A stretch of 64,000 bases of DNA from Agroathelia rolfsii (GCA_018343915.1 JABRWF010000003.1:1922001-1986000); one strand, 5' to 3'. Positions 40,347 to 53,257 are shown, counted from the stretch's first letter. Notes: generated from the sequence alone by a model not told the origin. Program-made: numbers and translations.

Positions 40347-40960
40347 CGCATGTCAGTTGGGATAGCACTGGCAAATGAGAATAAGTCGCCAGTGAAGGCT
40401 GTGGACGAATGAGAGGCCCGGTCCAGGACCCCCGGAAGCAACCAATGCGTTATGCGGAGGTCCCATCAATTTCTTTCCGTCTTCAGCATCATCATCAATC
40501 ATCATCATCACCGTGACCATGACCATGTAACAATGCCAAAAACGACAACAACAAAAGAATAGAAAGACAATGCTGTTTATCATTAGGTCTTTGTGCCGCT
40601 AGAGCATCCTATCTCTTTATTATGCAGAGGCCCATACAGTGCATCGCATGAAAGCGGTGCTTTCCAGCTCGGCTGGACATTGATTCATCCATCAGTGCCA
40701 CAACTTGTGCGCAATGGCAATGCTATGAATATACTATGCAAAAGCCTGCCGACTCGGATGGGGATGAAAGGGCTGGCTTTTTGCTCACGTGCACACCCCC
40801 AGGCTGTGGTGGCCTGCTCGGCGCCTGCAGGCGGTTACTACGACTATATCATATCATACAGACTACACAGGTAGTGGGTCTATCCCCCTGAATCGTCTCC
40901 CGGCTCAAACTCCTACGCCACCATTACGATTGAGATCGCTGCAGTTTCTCACTCGCAAAG
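40347..40960. promoter_or_regulatory. Divergent intergenic region between the ING gene and the pseudokinase gene
   Basis: 614 bp between two diverging starts, so it must hold both promoters. It contains a CAT/ATC-rich stretch near 40485-40530. I see no gene and no clear TATA box. Confidence 0.45.
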
Positions 40961-43412
40961 ATGATGGCTTTTTTCTCATCACCAACCGTGCAAGCTGTCC
41001 TCAATATAGCCAATGTAGCTGCCCAAGCATCACCGGTACCTGGCACTGCTATCGCTGTGAGTGCACTATCGGCCATTGCGAGCGGCTGCGAACAAGTTCA
41101 AGTGCACAAAGTAAAACATTTCAAAGATGATATTTCTTGTAGTCAGTTGCTCAAGGATAATACGAATCTTCTTTTAGCAAAAAGCCCGTCGACTACGGCA
41201 GAGATGTAATAGTCTACTTCTAGTTATTCAGGAGGCAGAGGAGAGACATGCCTTGACTGGACATCGCCTACAAGAGGCTATGGATAATTTGGGCTTGGAA
41301 CTTGAATCTTACAGCAAACGGATAACCGAAGTGTCCAAGTATAGGCCGATGAAAGCTTTTTGTGGGTTATGCAATCATGCTTGCTTCGCCGTATCAGCTT
41401 AAATGATCTCCGCCAGTTAAGCAAGCAGATATCGAAGAGTGCATCAGTAGTATTGATGCAAAAATCGACGATGCCATGACAGTCTTCCATGTGAGGGAGA
41501 TTACATTGAACTTTCGCCCTCCATCTTTTAATCATGCCTTTTGGTTTTAGCTCCGAAGTCAAGTATCGCATGCTGAACGACAAGTGGAGCTCGAAGAGGT
41601 TAGGAAGAGAGACAATGACGAAATGCAACAGATGTTGCGCTCGATAGCATATACAGCTGGAACGTCTAACGACACGTATATGCAAGAAATATATGAAATG
41701 GAGAGAAGCGGCGAGGAGGTTACTCAATTTGTGGTACAAGCCGCACAGGTGTGTTTTAAATAAATAAATATTCCGATCAGTTGATAACGCCTTCTTTTGA
41801 AATATTCTAGCAAAGATTACAATCTACATCTATCGTACCTCGAGCCTCGCGTACCGTTCATTGGCCACGTAGATCTTACGACGGCAATGTAACACCGATA
41901 CCAAGAACTGAATCCCCTATACCGATGTCTCCAGATGGATTGGAGGCTGAACGTGAAAGTCTGCGGTAAGGCAGAGCCAATCGTGATATAAACTATATTT
42001 TAATGTTGATCTATTTCCTCTTTTACATGCAGCAAACTCATCGATCTGCTGAACATCCCACCCAGCATAAAATTGCTCAATGGAGGGGTTAGAAAGGATG
42101 GCGACGTTCCGTACACAGGGACCCAACACAGCGAGGTTTGGAAGGGCATCTGGGAGGGTGGAGGAGGTATCAAGGTAATGGTTTTTTGTTCCTATTTTTA
42201 TGATCAATCATTTGACGCTCTCTGTCAAGGTTGCTATGAAGGGCCTGAAACAAGTTGAAAAGAAAAAGACTGGAATTATAGAAGTGCGTATTCATTTCAA
42301 ACGCTGAGCGGCTTGAAATGAACCTGACATTTATCAATAGCGATTTGAACGAGAAATCCGACTTTGGAGTCTTCTGAACCACCCAAACATTCTACCCTTA
42401 CTTGGGCTTGTTACCGACGTTGGGCCTTACTTGTGGCTAGTCAGTATACAAAACATCCAGCATGCGTATTTGCTTACCTACCATTCTTTTAGATCTCGCC
42501 GTGGCAAGAAAATGGAAGCCTTGACGAGTGAGTAGATTTTTTAATTTCACTTACAGCAGAGTGTTAATGAAGCAGTTATGTTAAATACCACTCTGGAGCA
42601 TTCAAAGAACAGCTTGTGAGTACAAATGCCGAAATCGCTTGTCCGGCATTAGTGTGCTCAAACATTCTCAGCTTTTCCAAGCTGCACAAGGTATGACCTA
42701 TCTACATACCACGAAGGTCGTTCATGGAAATCTCAGATGCGTAAGAACCTTTCTCGAACCTATTTCCTATGAGCTCCATTCTGAAACTTGACCCTAGGCC
42801 AATATCATGGTTCTAGAGAATGTATGTATACCTACGTTCAACACCACCGCTTTTGATGATTAACACCCAGAGTAGGGCACCGCGTGCATATCAGATTTCG
42901 GCATGGCCAAAGTGATGGAGGATGTCACACAAACTCCTGCGAGTCAGACGCTTACTACATCACATTCCTCTCGCTGGGTCGCCCCTGGTAGCATCAACTA
43001 TTTTCATTCTCCTCATCAGATCACTAATACTATCGTTCTTTTCCTTTCAGAGGTAGTGATCTCAGATATTCCGCCCACTTTTGAATCAGGTAAGTTAATG
43101 CTACATTCCATGTAAAGCTTGGCCTACCATCTCATTTAATTTTTTCGTGCAGACGTCTGGTCGTTCTCCATGACGATTTATGAGACAATGCGAGGGAGAG
43201 TTCCATTTTGGGAGATTAAAACGGAATATAAAGTCACTGCGGCTGTCATGAGCAATAGGCTTCCAGTTCGTCCTCAACGTCCTGAACGTCTCATCGACGA
43301 CGTAATGTGGAATCTCATTACGAGTGCTTGGTGCAATCCTGAGGAGAGGCCTACTATGCAGGAAATGTCAATACGGCTCAAGCGGATTGTGGAAGAAAGA
43401 GCACCTCTCTGA
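40961..43412 (+). CDS. Predicted pseudokinase with an N-terminal MLKL/HeLo-like helical domain
   Basis: About 590 residues in many exons. The first 160 residues are helical: MMAFFSSPTVQAVLNIANVA, an Ala-rich segment AIAVSALSAIASGCEQVQ, a basic helix KARRLRQRCNSLLLVIQEAEE, then SYSKRITEVSKYRPMKAFFKQADIEECISSIDAKIDDAMTVF across a splice. This pattern resembles the four-helix N-terminal domain of MLKL and fungal HeLo-like proteins. A linker leads to a TKL-like kinase domain from about 42090. The glycine loop is degenerate (GTQHSEVWKG). The VAMK lysine is present (KVAMKGLK). The catalytic loop reads VVHGNLRCANIMV, with Asn where the catalytic Asp should be. SDFGMAK, WVAPE (by splicing) and DVWSFSM are present. 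I predict loss of phosphotransfer. The architecture is inferred, not proven. Confidence 0.8.
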
Positions 43413-43984
43413 TTGAGGAGCGTGACCTCCATGGCGATGGATTGAACAATGCATTTAGCTACGATACCATTTTCATTCCAAAACACTTGTATTACCATTG
43501 GACTGTCATCCATCATCACTTTACCCCTTCAAATATAATCATGATCTTCGGGCTAATAGCATATGTCACAATAGCATCGAGCAGTACAGTTTTCAAGGTT
43601 CCCGGGACAGTTCGTCATAATCCACATAATTTGACTCTGAATTGCATTCAGCGCGGATACCTATCCAGCCGTGTTTCTCAATAATTTTCAAAATTGATTG
43701 TCCCATAATGAGATGTATACGTAATATGGTAGAAATTCTTGCTTCGAACAATCAAAAAAACAAGCATGGCCAAGCCACACAAATGAAATTGAATAAAGGC
43801 ATAATAAAATTGCATTGCGAACAATGATGCTAATATATGTCGACTGTGTTGAAAAAGCAGGAGAAAACATTTGGAGAGAAAGACAAAAGCAGGGTAGGTA
43901 CAAATTGCAATGGGGTATGTTTTGGATGGTCGGGTGGGCGTGAGAAGAATTCTACAATGTTCATCCAGAGAGTGAAGTATCCGA
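43413..43984. other. Convergent 3' flanks, no gene seen
   Basis: 572 bp between the stop of the pseudokinase gene and the stop of the DYRK gene. The open frames here are short and AT-rich, with no motif. Confidence 0.5.
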
Positions 43985-46900
43985 TTATTTAGGGGCGGCG
44001 GCCTGAATATAATTGTAAGGATTGCCATCTATAAAAAGTGAGGATATAAAGCTTACCTGGAGAGTCCGACTTGAGAGGTGTTGCATTGATCCTTGTTGAG
44101 ACGAACGATATCGAGAAGACGAGCCAAGGGTGGTTGGTTGTCCCATGCTGTGCCCGGGTGTAGTTGGTACACCTGCATTGCGGGTTGAGCGAGCCACAAG
44201 AGGAGTAGGAGCGGAGATCTGAGACTTCTTAGGCGTCTCCAGGGATTTGCTACTCTTACTAGAGCTCATAAGGCTCGATGTCATCGCCGATTTCGAGGTC
44301 GAGGGGCTAACAGTCGACCGTCTGCCTGCAGTTATGAAAGGATGACGAAGAGCTGCTTGAGGTTTAATACGACGTTCGGGATCCCAAATCAAACATTTTG
44401 CCACGAAATCGACGAATGCTTCATCGTTGCACCTGAGCACCTGAGCAAGAGTTTTGGACCCTGGTCGTCGTCTTCGGCCCTTGGAATTGACAACAGGCCT
44501 TGGAGCTCCAGTATTGTCTATGAAATGCTTCGCGTTAGCATTGGATGTGCAACATAATATTCAAACTTATACCAAAGAAAATCCTCTTCCGTGAGCTGCG
44601 ATTAACGAATTCCTTATCCGGTACGCCAAGGATCTCCATTATACACGATAGTTGCTCCTGTTCATTCTCGCCTGGGAAGATAGGCAATCCAGTGTAAAGC
44701 TCGGCAAGGATGCACCCTAAGCTCCACATGTCGATGGCCATGTGGTAATTCATGCCTAGAATGACCTCAGGAGAGCGGTAGAAGCGACTTTGAATGTAAG
44801 TGTAGACTTTGGAAGATGTCAGAACCGCACGCTCTCTAGAGATACCCGCACAACTGACTTTTTTCATGCTCAAGACAACTGCTACCGAAATCGATGACCT
44901 TGATGGCACTCTTGGCCGGATGCTTCAATAAGACATTCTATCACCATGATAAGTCAAATGTACTACAAAAATCAATAAGATCCCACCTCGGGCTTCAGGT
45001 CGCAATGGACAATGCGATGATGCCTCATCAACGTTAGGGACATAAGCATTTGGGCAGTGAATCGACGAATGAGCGTGGTAGTGAATCCAGCAAAACCGTT
45101 AGCCTTGATGAGTTCGTAAAGATTGATGCTCAGGAGCTCCATTGCAATGCACAAGTGGTTTCGGAAATAGAAGTGATCCGTCATCTTGATAACATGATGT
45201 TTTTCTTCGCTGTCCTGCGATTATAATTCAGCATGAGTAGCTCATCCAGGCCTATCTATTACTTACCCATTTCCTGAGATTGTCGAGAATCTTGATCTCA
45301 ACCAGCGCCTGGTGATGGAAACGTTTCTTGTTCCGAATGATCTTGATAGCCACAGATTCACCGGTAGCATGGTCACGACAATTCAAGACTTGACCAAAAG
45401 ATCCTTTGCCAAGAGTATCGATGACCTCGTAACGATATGCAAGGTGGTCATGGTGGATTACTTGATAGTCCCCTCGGTCGTCGTCATATCCATAATTGTT
45501 AGTAGAATTGTCAATAGTGGCAGGTTTCTTGGCACTCCGAGCGCCAATGCAATAAACGGAAGGATAGTCCAATATTTCCTTGCGCTCGTATTCGGACAAA
45601 TGTTGGACTTGAGAGCTCTTGAGAATGCCTGTAAAGATGTATTTAGCTTCCGCAACAGGTTACATTCCACTCGAAACCCACCTTCGGGTGATTGAGCTGC
45701 TGCGGGTGGGATCGGCTCAGGGAACTTCAGAAGATCGTCCAGTTCTTGCTGAGTTGCACCTGCTGCTAGCTTCTTGGCCTGCTGGCGACGAATGCAGTGC
45801 ATCATTTCTTCGTCGGCGAGGATCTCATCATCATCGACACTGCTCGGAGCAGGCGAAGGAGCCGAAACTGAGTGCTGGCTAGAACCCGCTGACTGGGCCA
45901 TGGCTTCGTGGATGTTGTGATTGCTTGACCCAGTTAGGCTGCGAGTAGCCGACAAAGATATCTTTGGGCTCAACAGCTTCAGTCCCTTTGATGGTGATAG
46001 AGCAGAGAGGCGGTGACGAGGCTCAGTTGCAGGAGGTTGAGCAGCAGATGCGGGGACTACCGAGCCCGTAGACGATTTACGCAGACCATTTAGCAGCGAC
46101 ATCGATTCACGAGTGGAGGTTTTGCGTGGCACCACGGTAGCAGATGCACCGTTAAGAACCTGCCGAGATGTACGAGCTCCCGGACCGGAGGTAGTAGGAG
46201 ATGGCTGAATCGACGAACGATAAGTTTTAGAGACATTTGAGGAGTCACTTTCCAGCATTCCGAACTCATTCGCAATTGGGTCGGGGGATGGCTCAGTCGA
46301 ATGCGATGTACCATTAGTCGCATTGTTTGCACGACGTGACGATACAGTTGATCCTTTGAAAGCCGGAGATGAACCTGTCGACATTCGACTTGAGATCCGT
46401 GGGATTTTCGTAGGTGTTTCCTTCGTCAAACTTGATGATGGAGGATGAACCACAGTAGAAGACGGTGGGCCCATTGGCTCCCGAGGCTCTCGGTCCGCCC
46501 GAGCACTGGAATTGGAAGCCACCGAAGGCGATCCAGCAATTGTTGGCAATTGTGTACGAGATCGCAATGAGGCGTCAGACTGCTTCTGAAGAGAAGCCAC
46601 CGAATACGATGTTCGTGAGATGGTTGCCGAGCGTGGTGGGCTACCTTGTCCAGAAGATGAGTTGGGTGTAGAAGGCTGCTGTTGCTTAAGTTTTGCCACC
46701 CGTTGAGCAGTTGCAGGAGGGAGATCCTGGATGTGCAAAGGCGGAAGCTCTGTATCTGTGCCATGAGGGCGACGTGAATCTGCAGATGACAATGTCTGGA
46801 AGACGTAGGGAGTTCAGTTGTGGCCGTGAGTAGATCAGCATTGGCACAAACCTTTCCCCGCTTACGACCCATCAATGATGAAATCCTACTCTCGCTCCTT

Positions 46901-49900
46901 TCTTTGGCCTCTTTCACTGCCTTCTCCGCCTTCAGCTGTTTCTCTCTCTCTTTTTCCGCCTCTCTCCCAGCCCGTTGAATCTCCTTGAGATCTTTCCCTT
47001 CAACCTTATCGGCATGTAAGCTACGCCGTGAAGAGGAGCTTTTGAGAAGCGAAGGAAGCCCTAAGCTTAGGACCGATGACTTCTTGGCCGTAGTCGGCGC
47101 CTCGGATGACGACATGCCGCTATCATCGACGGAGCCTCGCTTACTCAATTTGCGAGGTGTGAGATACGTCGCAGATGGCATTGTGGAGGGTGGCGGCCCC
47201 ATGTTCTGACTAGACGAGCCTTGCATCGACTGAGACGAGGATCGGCGGAAGAATGGAATAGAGCTAGGGGTAAGTCTCTTCTGCTCACGCCGGATAGACG
47301 ACGCTGGACTGAGAGGCGCCTGAGCTCCGGTAGATGTAGGCGCAGAAGGTGTCTGAGTGGCGGAGGATCTGCCAGCACCCGACTTGGGCGACTTGGAAAC
47401 GCGAGTACTGTTTGTGGACGACAAGGATGCCAGAGAAGCAGCAGATGCCATAGCGTCAGAGCTTGGGGTCCATGCCTGTTGATGAATAGAAGCTGCCCTA
47501 GCCCGCTCGCTGCCTTCACTTTTCTGAGACTGCACACCGAATGTAGCTCCGCGAGGACTCTTGGGGTAAGCAGGAGAGTCTTTCGAAGTGGATGATGGAG
47601 AGGCCGAAAGTTTGATGTTCAGGGCGTTCGAGAAGCTCCACTTTTTGGATGGCGTCTTGGACACAGTGACCTCAACGTCGGACGGTGGTCCATAAGACGA
47701 CAATCGATGGCTCTTCGTGGTCGGATGGTGCTCCCGCCTCAATAAGCTTTCTGCCCTCTCTACGCGAGTAGATTTCCCAGAAGTCGAACGCTCCAGAGAT
47801 GCCCTGCGGTCAACGCCTGAGCTATCGCTGCTGCGATATTCAGCCTCGCTTAAGTATGCCGTAGTCGGGAAGACAACACCCATTGACGAAGTGGCTACGG
47901 GCTTGAGAGATGAAAGGTCCTTGGGAAGAGGAGGAACGGGCGGAACATGCTCTTCTGAAATCTCACTCGCTGCAGCTGAGGATGTGCCTTTCTCCCTCGG
48001 TGAGGTATCTGGAGTGGTAACTCCAGTGGCGTCAGTTTCTCCACTGTCCCGGTTCGCTCTAGGGTGACGGTGGGGAGTGCTGGCAGCAGTGGACGTAGAC
48101 ACAGAGTCGCGAGAGCTGGTCGTAGGAGTACTTCCATGATTGGTGGAGGATCCAGACGCTCGTTTCACCATAATGCTTGAGCGAGGCGTGGTAGGCTTCC
48201 TGGGAGTCTTTTCTTGACCAGAATGATCATCCGAGCTCAAATGAGGATTACTGCTCCTCTTGTCTGTTCGCTCAGCCGGGTCATATTGAAGTCCCAAGTC
48301 GATAGGACGATGCGGGTCGTGCTCAGCCTCTGACACAAGCTCAGTAGAAGACACACGTTGCTTCTTCTCGGGATTGGTTTCTGAGCCGGGTGGATTTTCC
48401 AATGAGAGGGTTTTGGAAGGTGGCGTCCCCGGATGGCTGGATAGGCCCGATCGAGCCGTCTGGCTGATGCTCGACCTCGAGCGCGTTGGCTTGCCCGACA
48501 ATCCATCGAGCTTGCGCAAAGTCGCGTCATCGTCGAGGCCTGACCAACCCTCTTGAGAGCCACGCAACAGAGAGTGAGCCACGTTTGGCGATGAATTGAT
48601 CTCCTGAGAGGCTGTACGGCTCATACTGCTGGAACTGCCCATATGCTTCAGGAATTGCTGGATGGATGTCGTAGAAGGCGAGGGTGGCAGATGAGAGAAA
48701 TCGGTTGTGTTAACTCGACGATTGGCATGAGCCTCGCTTTGCCCAGAGGAAGAACCAGCAGAGGCCTGTCTACTGTGTCGCTCTGGCTTTGCGGAGATGG
48801 AAGTAGGCCTTGTACCAGTCAATCCAACACTGTCCCTTCGGCGATCTTTGACTTTGTCCTTGGGAGGCGACGTGATGCTCGAACCATGGCTGCGGTGTCT
48901 GCGAGCCTTGTCATCTTTCGACTTGGAAGAGCTAGAAGAGATTGAAGTTGAGGCGCCCCGCTTCGAAACTAGTGTACCAAATTGGTCCAATTCAAACTCC
49001 TCTGATGTTCTCTTCTTTGCCTTGCGCAGAGGCGACGTATAAGATGTAGGTAGGTGAGCGGGCTGGGCCGAATTTGCTTGGGAGGGAGCTCGGGGTGTCT
49101 CTTGCTGCTCAGGTGTTTTGACACGCTTGATCGATTCGCCCTGATCTGTCGTTCGTGGATATAGAATTTCCTCTCCTCCACTTTCTTCCGCTAGAGAGGG
49201 GCGCTGTCTAAGCGGACGAAGGGTAGAGAAATCCTGAACCTTGGATTCCTGCGGCATGGACTTTAATAAAAAGAGAATATGATTAGGTATGACCTGTTTA
49301 CCTGTTCCTTTTCGTCTTTCTCGTCCAATTCGCCGTCAACAGCTTCGATCGTCCAAGGGCTATCTGAGCCATCATCATCACGCTCATCCTGAGAAGCATG
49401 TGTGGCTTCAATTGGAAAGAGATTTTGTTCAGGCTGAGGCGAATTGGTGTCTTCCCCATCCCTGCGCGGAAAGGCCCAGCGCGGCGTGGCCAGCTCGCCG
49501 ACACCAATCAATCCACGACGATCGATGGAAGCAGGATCGCGGGCAGGCGTCACAGGCTCAGCGATGGGACGCGAATCTGGGGTAACACTAACTTTCTGGG
49601 TATCTGGCAGTGGAGGTGGGGACACATCGGATGCTCCAAAGTAGTATGGGTCCAAAGACGAGGTTGTCGACGTCGGGCGGGAGCCGGCAAGCAGGCTCAC
49701 TTCAGTAGGCGCCAGCTCACCTTCAGACTAGATGATTATATGGAAGAGTAAACATACGCGTGTGATGAGCTACAAATGAAATGATGATGAACGGGCGAGC
49801 AAACAGACCTGGTTGGTGCCATGCACGACCTGTCGTGATGGCGGAGGATAAACTGTGGGGATTTCGAGTACCGGAGGCTTTGCCTTTCTTCTTGGAGACT

Positions 49901-49940
49901 CATCGCGAGCCGGAGGGGGCGAGCCAGAGGAGGCAGACAT
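43985..49940 (-). CDS. Pom1-like DYRK-family protein kinase, very long N-terminus
   Basis: Roughly 1,800 residues. Early exons are 49940-49809, 49727-49302, 49260-46852 and 46795-45682, and all joins keep frame. The N-terminal about 1,360 residues are Ser/Pro/Thr-rich and disordered, with a charged coil [18 protein letters not shown] near 46920. The DYRK homology box ([16 protein letters not shown]) precedes the kinase: [18 protein letters not shown], catalytic loop [10 protein letters not shown] (HCD is usual for DYRKs), KVIDFGSSC, the activation loop [13 protein letters not shown] with the autophosphorylated second Tyr of Yx[13 protein letters not shown] and [16 protein letters not shown]. 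All catalytic residues are present. The Ser-rich C-terminus ends AAAPK. Pom1 relatives control cell polarity and division timing. The long membrane-binding-type N-terminus fits, but the function here is by homology only. Confidence 0.9.
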
Positions 49941-50267
49941 CCAGAGGCACAAGCAGCAGGTCGCGAGAAGATCGAGGGATGGACGAGAGCGACTTGGCCA
50001 ATGTGTAAGAAAAGAGAAAGGAAGGAAAGAAAATTAGAGATTCAGCGTGATAAGAGAATAGCGTCCTCTCCACCAAACGTCGTCGTCGTTGTCGTCGTCG
50101 TCGTGATTATGAACGGGGCTCGTCTTCGACGCTGGCTTGCTTGGAGGTGGCAAGTGCGTTCCGCCTGCTCTCTTTGGCCTTTGTTGGGCACTGTTTGGTT
50201 CCGATCACGTGGCAGAGACTATTGTGCATATATCTACCAAATTCACTACATGATGTATTTCACTCTT
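49941..50267. promoter_or_regulatory. Upstream region of the DYRK gene and 3' flank of the PDK gene
   Basis: 327 bp upstream of the kinase start at 49940. The coding strand carries CT-rich sequence and a GAC/GAT triplet run around 50080-50104 on the minus strand. No gene seen. Confidence 0.45.
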
Positions 50268-51785
50268 TTATATCACTAATTCATCCCCTGTCTCATCCAG
50301 ACATCTCAATTTGATAAAAACGTCTGTGCCTAGGACCAAGATGTCAGTCAGTCGCTAACAAAGTATGAAACTGATGCCTCACCCCATCCTTCGATTGTAT
50401 GCAAGTCCAACGAGCCACCAAAGTATCTGTTCAGATGTCTGAGTGCTACATTCACCGCAAGTAAGGAGGTCATTCGACATACCTGGCATACAGTCTGCCC
50501 ATGGGCAATCCGTACCCCAGCCCAGCCAGTGTCCCACCAGTGGACGTTTGCAGGCCCTTGCCTGTGATTTCGCCAAACAGGTTGTTCTCTCCGGAGAGAC
50601 CCGCACCAATGGCAGCGCTGCCTCCCACGTGTTGTGCTGCATACGGACCACCTCCGCTATCGTCGATTGCAGTTCCAGCGGTGGTAAATGCATAAGAAAA
50701 TATGCGCTCCATATTAGCATCGGTGATGCCTCCTCCCTGATCCCTAACCCTCAGCATTAGGAAACGCTGACCTTGAGAGTTGGCTGTAGGCGTCGAGATG
50801 GTAATGGTAATAGGTGGAATGGAACGCGTTGATTTGGATACTTGATGATGCTCAACTGTTGCGCGGAAAGAATTCTTCAAAACTTCAGTTAGAATATACT
50901 CCAGATGTACTGGGACATAGCTGTAATTGGCATCAGTATCACATTGCATGAAGTATATAAATACTATGCTCATACGTGAATACAGTATCAACGTGCCCAT
51001 CAATAACAATTTCAGGGCTGGCACCAAGTGTAGCTTCGCACAGGTCTGCAACAAATAAACCGCACGCATTGATCATGCTCGCCAGCGAACACGATGGATC
51101 TAAAACACCGTCATGGCATTTCACGTTCGTTGTCAGCGCCTTTGTGAGGGCGATGTGTTGTTCTGCAATAAGCCGCACAGATATACGGTTCTTAATTGCA
51201 GTGTCTAGGAAATTCCCAATTTCTGTGGCAGAAACATAACGGAGACATTCCTGAAAGCTTTCGTGGTCATCAGTATAAAAGAGGCTTTCTCATTCATGTG
51301 ACAAACCCTTTGGCCATGGTGGGTATATCATGAGCGTGGCTTTCCACTAATGCTTGAAGGTGCTCCACAAATTCTACATTTTCTTCCATGGTTGAAATGC
51401 GAGGATAATTGGCGAGCCATTCAAAACTACGTCTGTATGCGTTCAGCGTCCCTTCAACATGAGGGTTCGTGCCCACGACGAAAGGGAGGGCCTCGAGAGC
51501 ACGCACGCGCATTGCCAGCCGTTTTGGTATCTCATCCAGAGCATAGACCATAGACGTAAGGACGGATTCCGGAGTGAGCGGATGTCCAAACGAGATCAGT
51601 TTCGAGAGCGTGAGAGGATTAGGTAGTTTTGCAGCATAAGCTGCCAGTAGTTCTCTCATCTCTGGGGATAACCGCGCAGGGGTCGTTCGAGTGTATGACA
51701 GTTGGCGACGACTTGACAGTGTCCTCCAACTCGAGGCAGGCAGGGGGCAGCGATGACCCCACATGGTCGATATAAGATGATGCAT
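50268..51785 (-). CDS. Mitochondrial pyruvate dehydrogenase kinase (PDK/BCKDK family)
   Basis: About 440 residues. It phosphorylates and switches off the E1 subunit of a mitochondrial 2-oxoacid dehydrogenase. The start (MHHLISTMWGHRCPLPASSWRTLSSRRQLSYTRTTPARL) is Arg/Ser-rich and nearly free of acidic residues, a good mitochondrial targeting peptide. The PDK N-terminal helical domain follows: LRVRALEALPF-type sequence (MRVRALEALPFVVGTNPHVE). The GHKL ATPase part shows the N box (YILTEVLKNSFRATVEHH), G1 (VRDQGGGI), a loop (MERIFSYAFTTA) and G2 (LAGLGYGLPMGRLYARYFGG, across a splice). The last exon ends TDVFIKLRCLDETGDELVI. Two nearby ATGs could start the protein; I used the first. PDK and branched-chain kinases cannot be separated reliably by eye. 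Confidence 0.92.
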
Positions 51786-52233
51786 GTTTCCTTTCCCTAG
51801 TGTATGGAATCAGATATGGACATGAGTCGTGATCGTCGTAGTAGACGTAGTAGTCTTGAAAGTATATTTGACTCGGTGACTCCGATAGCCACTGGCAGAC
51901 TTGTCGACACTGAGTTCATTGTTCAAATGTCACATACCGTTGATATGTTATTATTACTGACAAGACAAGCGACGGCTACAACATAAATCAAATTGGTTTG
52001 GATAACACAAAAACAATGTTGATACATTTAGTACACCAAAAAAGCTATGACCAACTAAAGTAACAGGCAAAACATTGCTGAGAAGGTGAGAAATCCAGAT
52101 CCACAGCTAACAAAAAGAGAAAATCCGATCGAAATCATAATAAAACGTCAGAATGTTCGAATGACCAAAAGAGTATTATCGTGGGCATGGTTGCAATCCA
52201 CTCTGATGCGGCACGAAAGCGCGGACTTCATCA
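51786..52233. promoter_or_regulatory. Upstream region of the PDK gene
   Basis: 448 bp between the PDK start and the stop of the RGG-box gene, both on the minus strand. It is AT-rich in its right half. No gene or clear core promoter motif is seen. Confidence 0.4.
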
Positions 52234-53232
52234 TTATCCAGCGCTAGCTGGAGCAGGCGGTGCTGTCGTTTCCCGAGTATTCTCGCCCGGCGCAGCGCCA
52301 TGAGTAGCACTGCTATCAAAGCCGCGCCCTCGCCCCCGGCCCCGACCACGACCGCGGCCTCCACGGCCTCGACCTCGTCCACGTCCACGGCCCCGCCCTC
52401 GCCAATTATCTGTGTCATCCGTTGGCGAGGCGGGGTCATCAGCTAGATCTTCACTCTCTTGATTCTCTTCAGCCACAAAAGTCTCTTGAACTGCTGGGGC
52501 CTCGCCAGCTGTGGGAGTTCCTTTCGTTACAGGCGGTCCATTCTTCTTCTGTAATTTCTTCTCCCCGACAACGTTTTTGCCAGAGTCCCACTCGCGACTT
52601 TGCATCTTATCCATTTTGCGGCGCGCATTTTGTTCGCGAGTGCGATTAACTGATTCCTGCATTTTACGCGCTTCTGCTTGCTTCTTCCTCTCCACTTCCT
52701 GTGTTTGGCGGAAGGCATCTTCATCGGCTTGTACATCCTATAATTTCTAATAAGGACATGCAATATCATAGGATAGGTATTGCAGTCAGAGAGCATTTAC
52801 CATTCGTCGTTGCTTTATCTTTGCATTCTGTTCTCTCATGAGATTCATGCGATCCGCAAGTTCTTGTTCGCTCAGTTTCTCCTATTAAATTCGTTGTCAA
52901 TATTGCAAATGATCTGTATTGGAAGTTGTAAAGCTCACGCGCTGAGCGCCTCCAGTCTTGACGCGTTCTGGATTAATATATGGGGTGGACTTTTTAGGCT
53001 TTGCAGCAGAGGGACTATTGGAGGGTTCAGCGGCCTTTGACGCCTCTGCGACAGCATCTTCTGTGCGGTCTTGGATTGTAGTAGCAGCCAAGGACTCGGA
53101 GAGTTGTGCTTCAGCTTCAGCGACAGCCATGATCAACTCGGATTCAGCAGCAGCCTGAGAAGAGGGTGCGGTGGCTGTGTCTAATCCCGACCAGTTGCCG
53201 AATGCAGATTTGCGCTCGGCTAGATCCTTCAT
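52234..53232 (-). CDS. RGG-box protein, putative RNA-binding
   Basis: About 285 residues in three exons. The N-terminus [22 protein letters not shown] is followed by an acidic Ala/Glu-rich region and [14 protein letters not shown]. Spliced exons add [26 protein letters not shown] and [25 protein letters not shown], a long charged helix likely to form a coiled coil. The C-terminus has an acidic patch and then a pure Arg-Gly block ([13 protein letters not shown]..., about 30 residues), a typical arginine-methylated RGG/RG box that binds RNA. I do not recognise a named family. The start ATG at 53232 lies only 25 bp from the PGK start on the other strand, so both leaders must be short or must overlap. 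Confidence 0.8.
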
Positions 53233-53257
53233 CACCACACTCTCTCATCCAGCAACC

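Noticed and set aside
47717..48067. Plus-strand open frame of 116 codons, and several similar ones between 46 and 50 kb.
   Set aside because: They are antisense shadows of the Ser/Pro-rich DYRK coding sequence and have no motif.
46426..49257. A single 943-codon minus frame that could be taken as one gene with its own start and stop.
   Set aside because: It is the big third exon of the DYRK gene. The frame runs past the donor at 46852 into intron and out-of-frame sequence, and upstream exons at 49260-49940 join it in frame.
52511..52750. Plus-strand frames across the RGG-box gene.
   Set aside because: Shadows. The minus strand gives a coherent charged helix and an Arg-Gly block across spliced exons.
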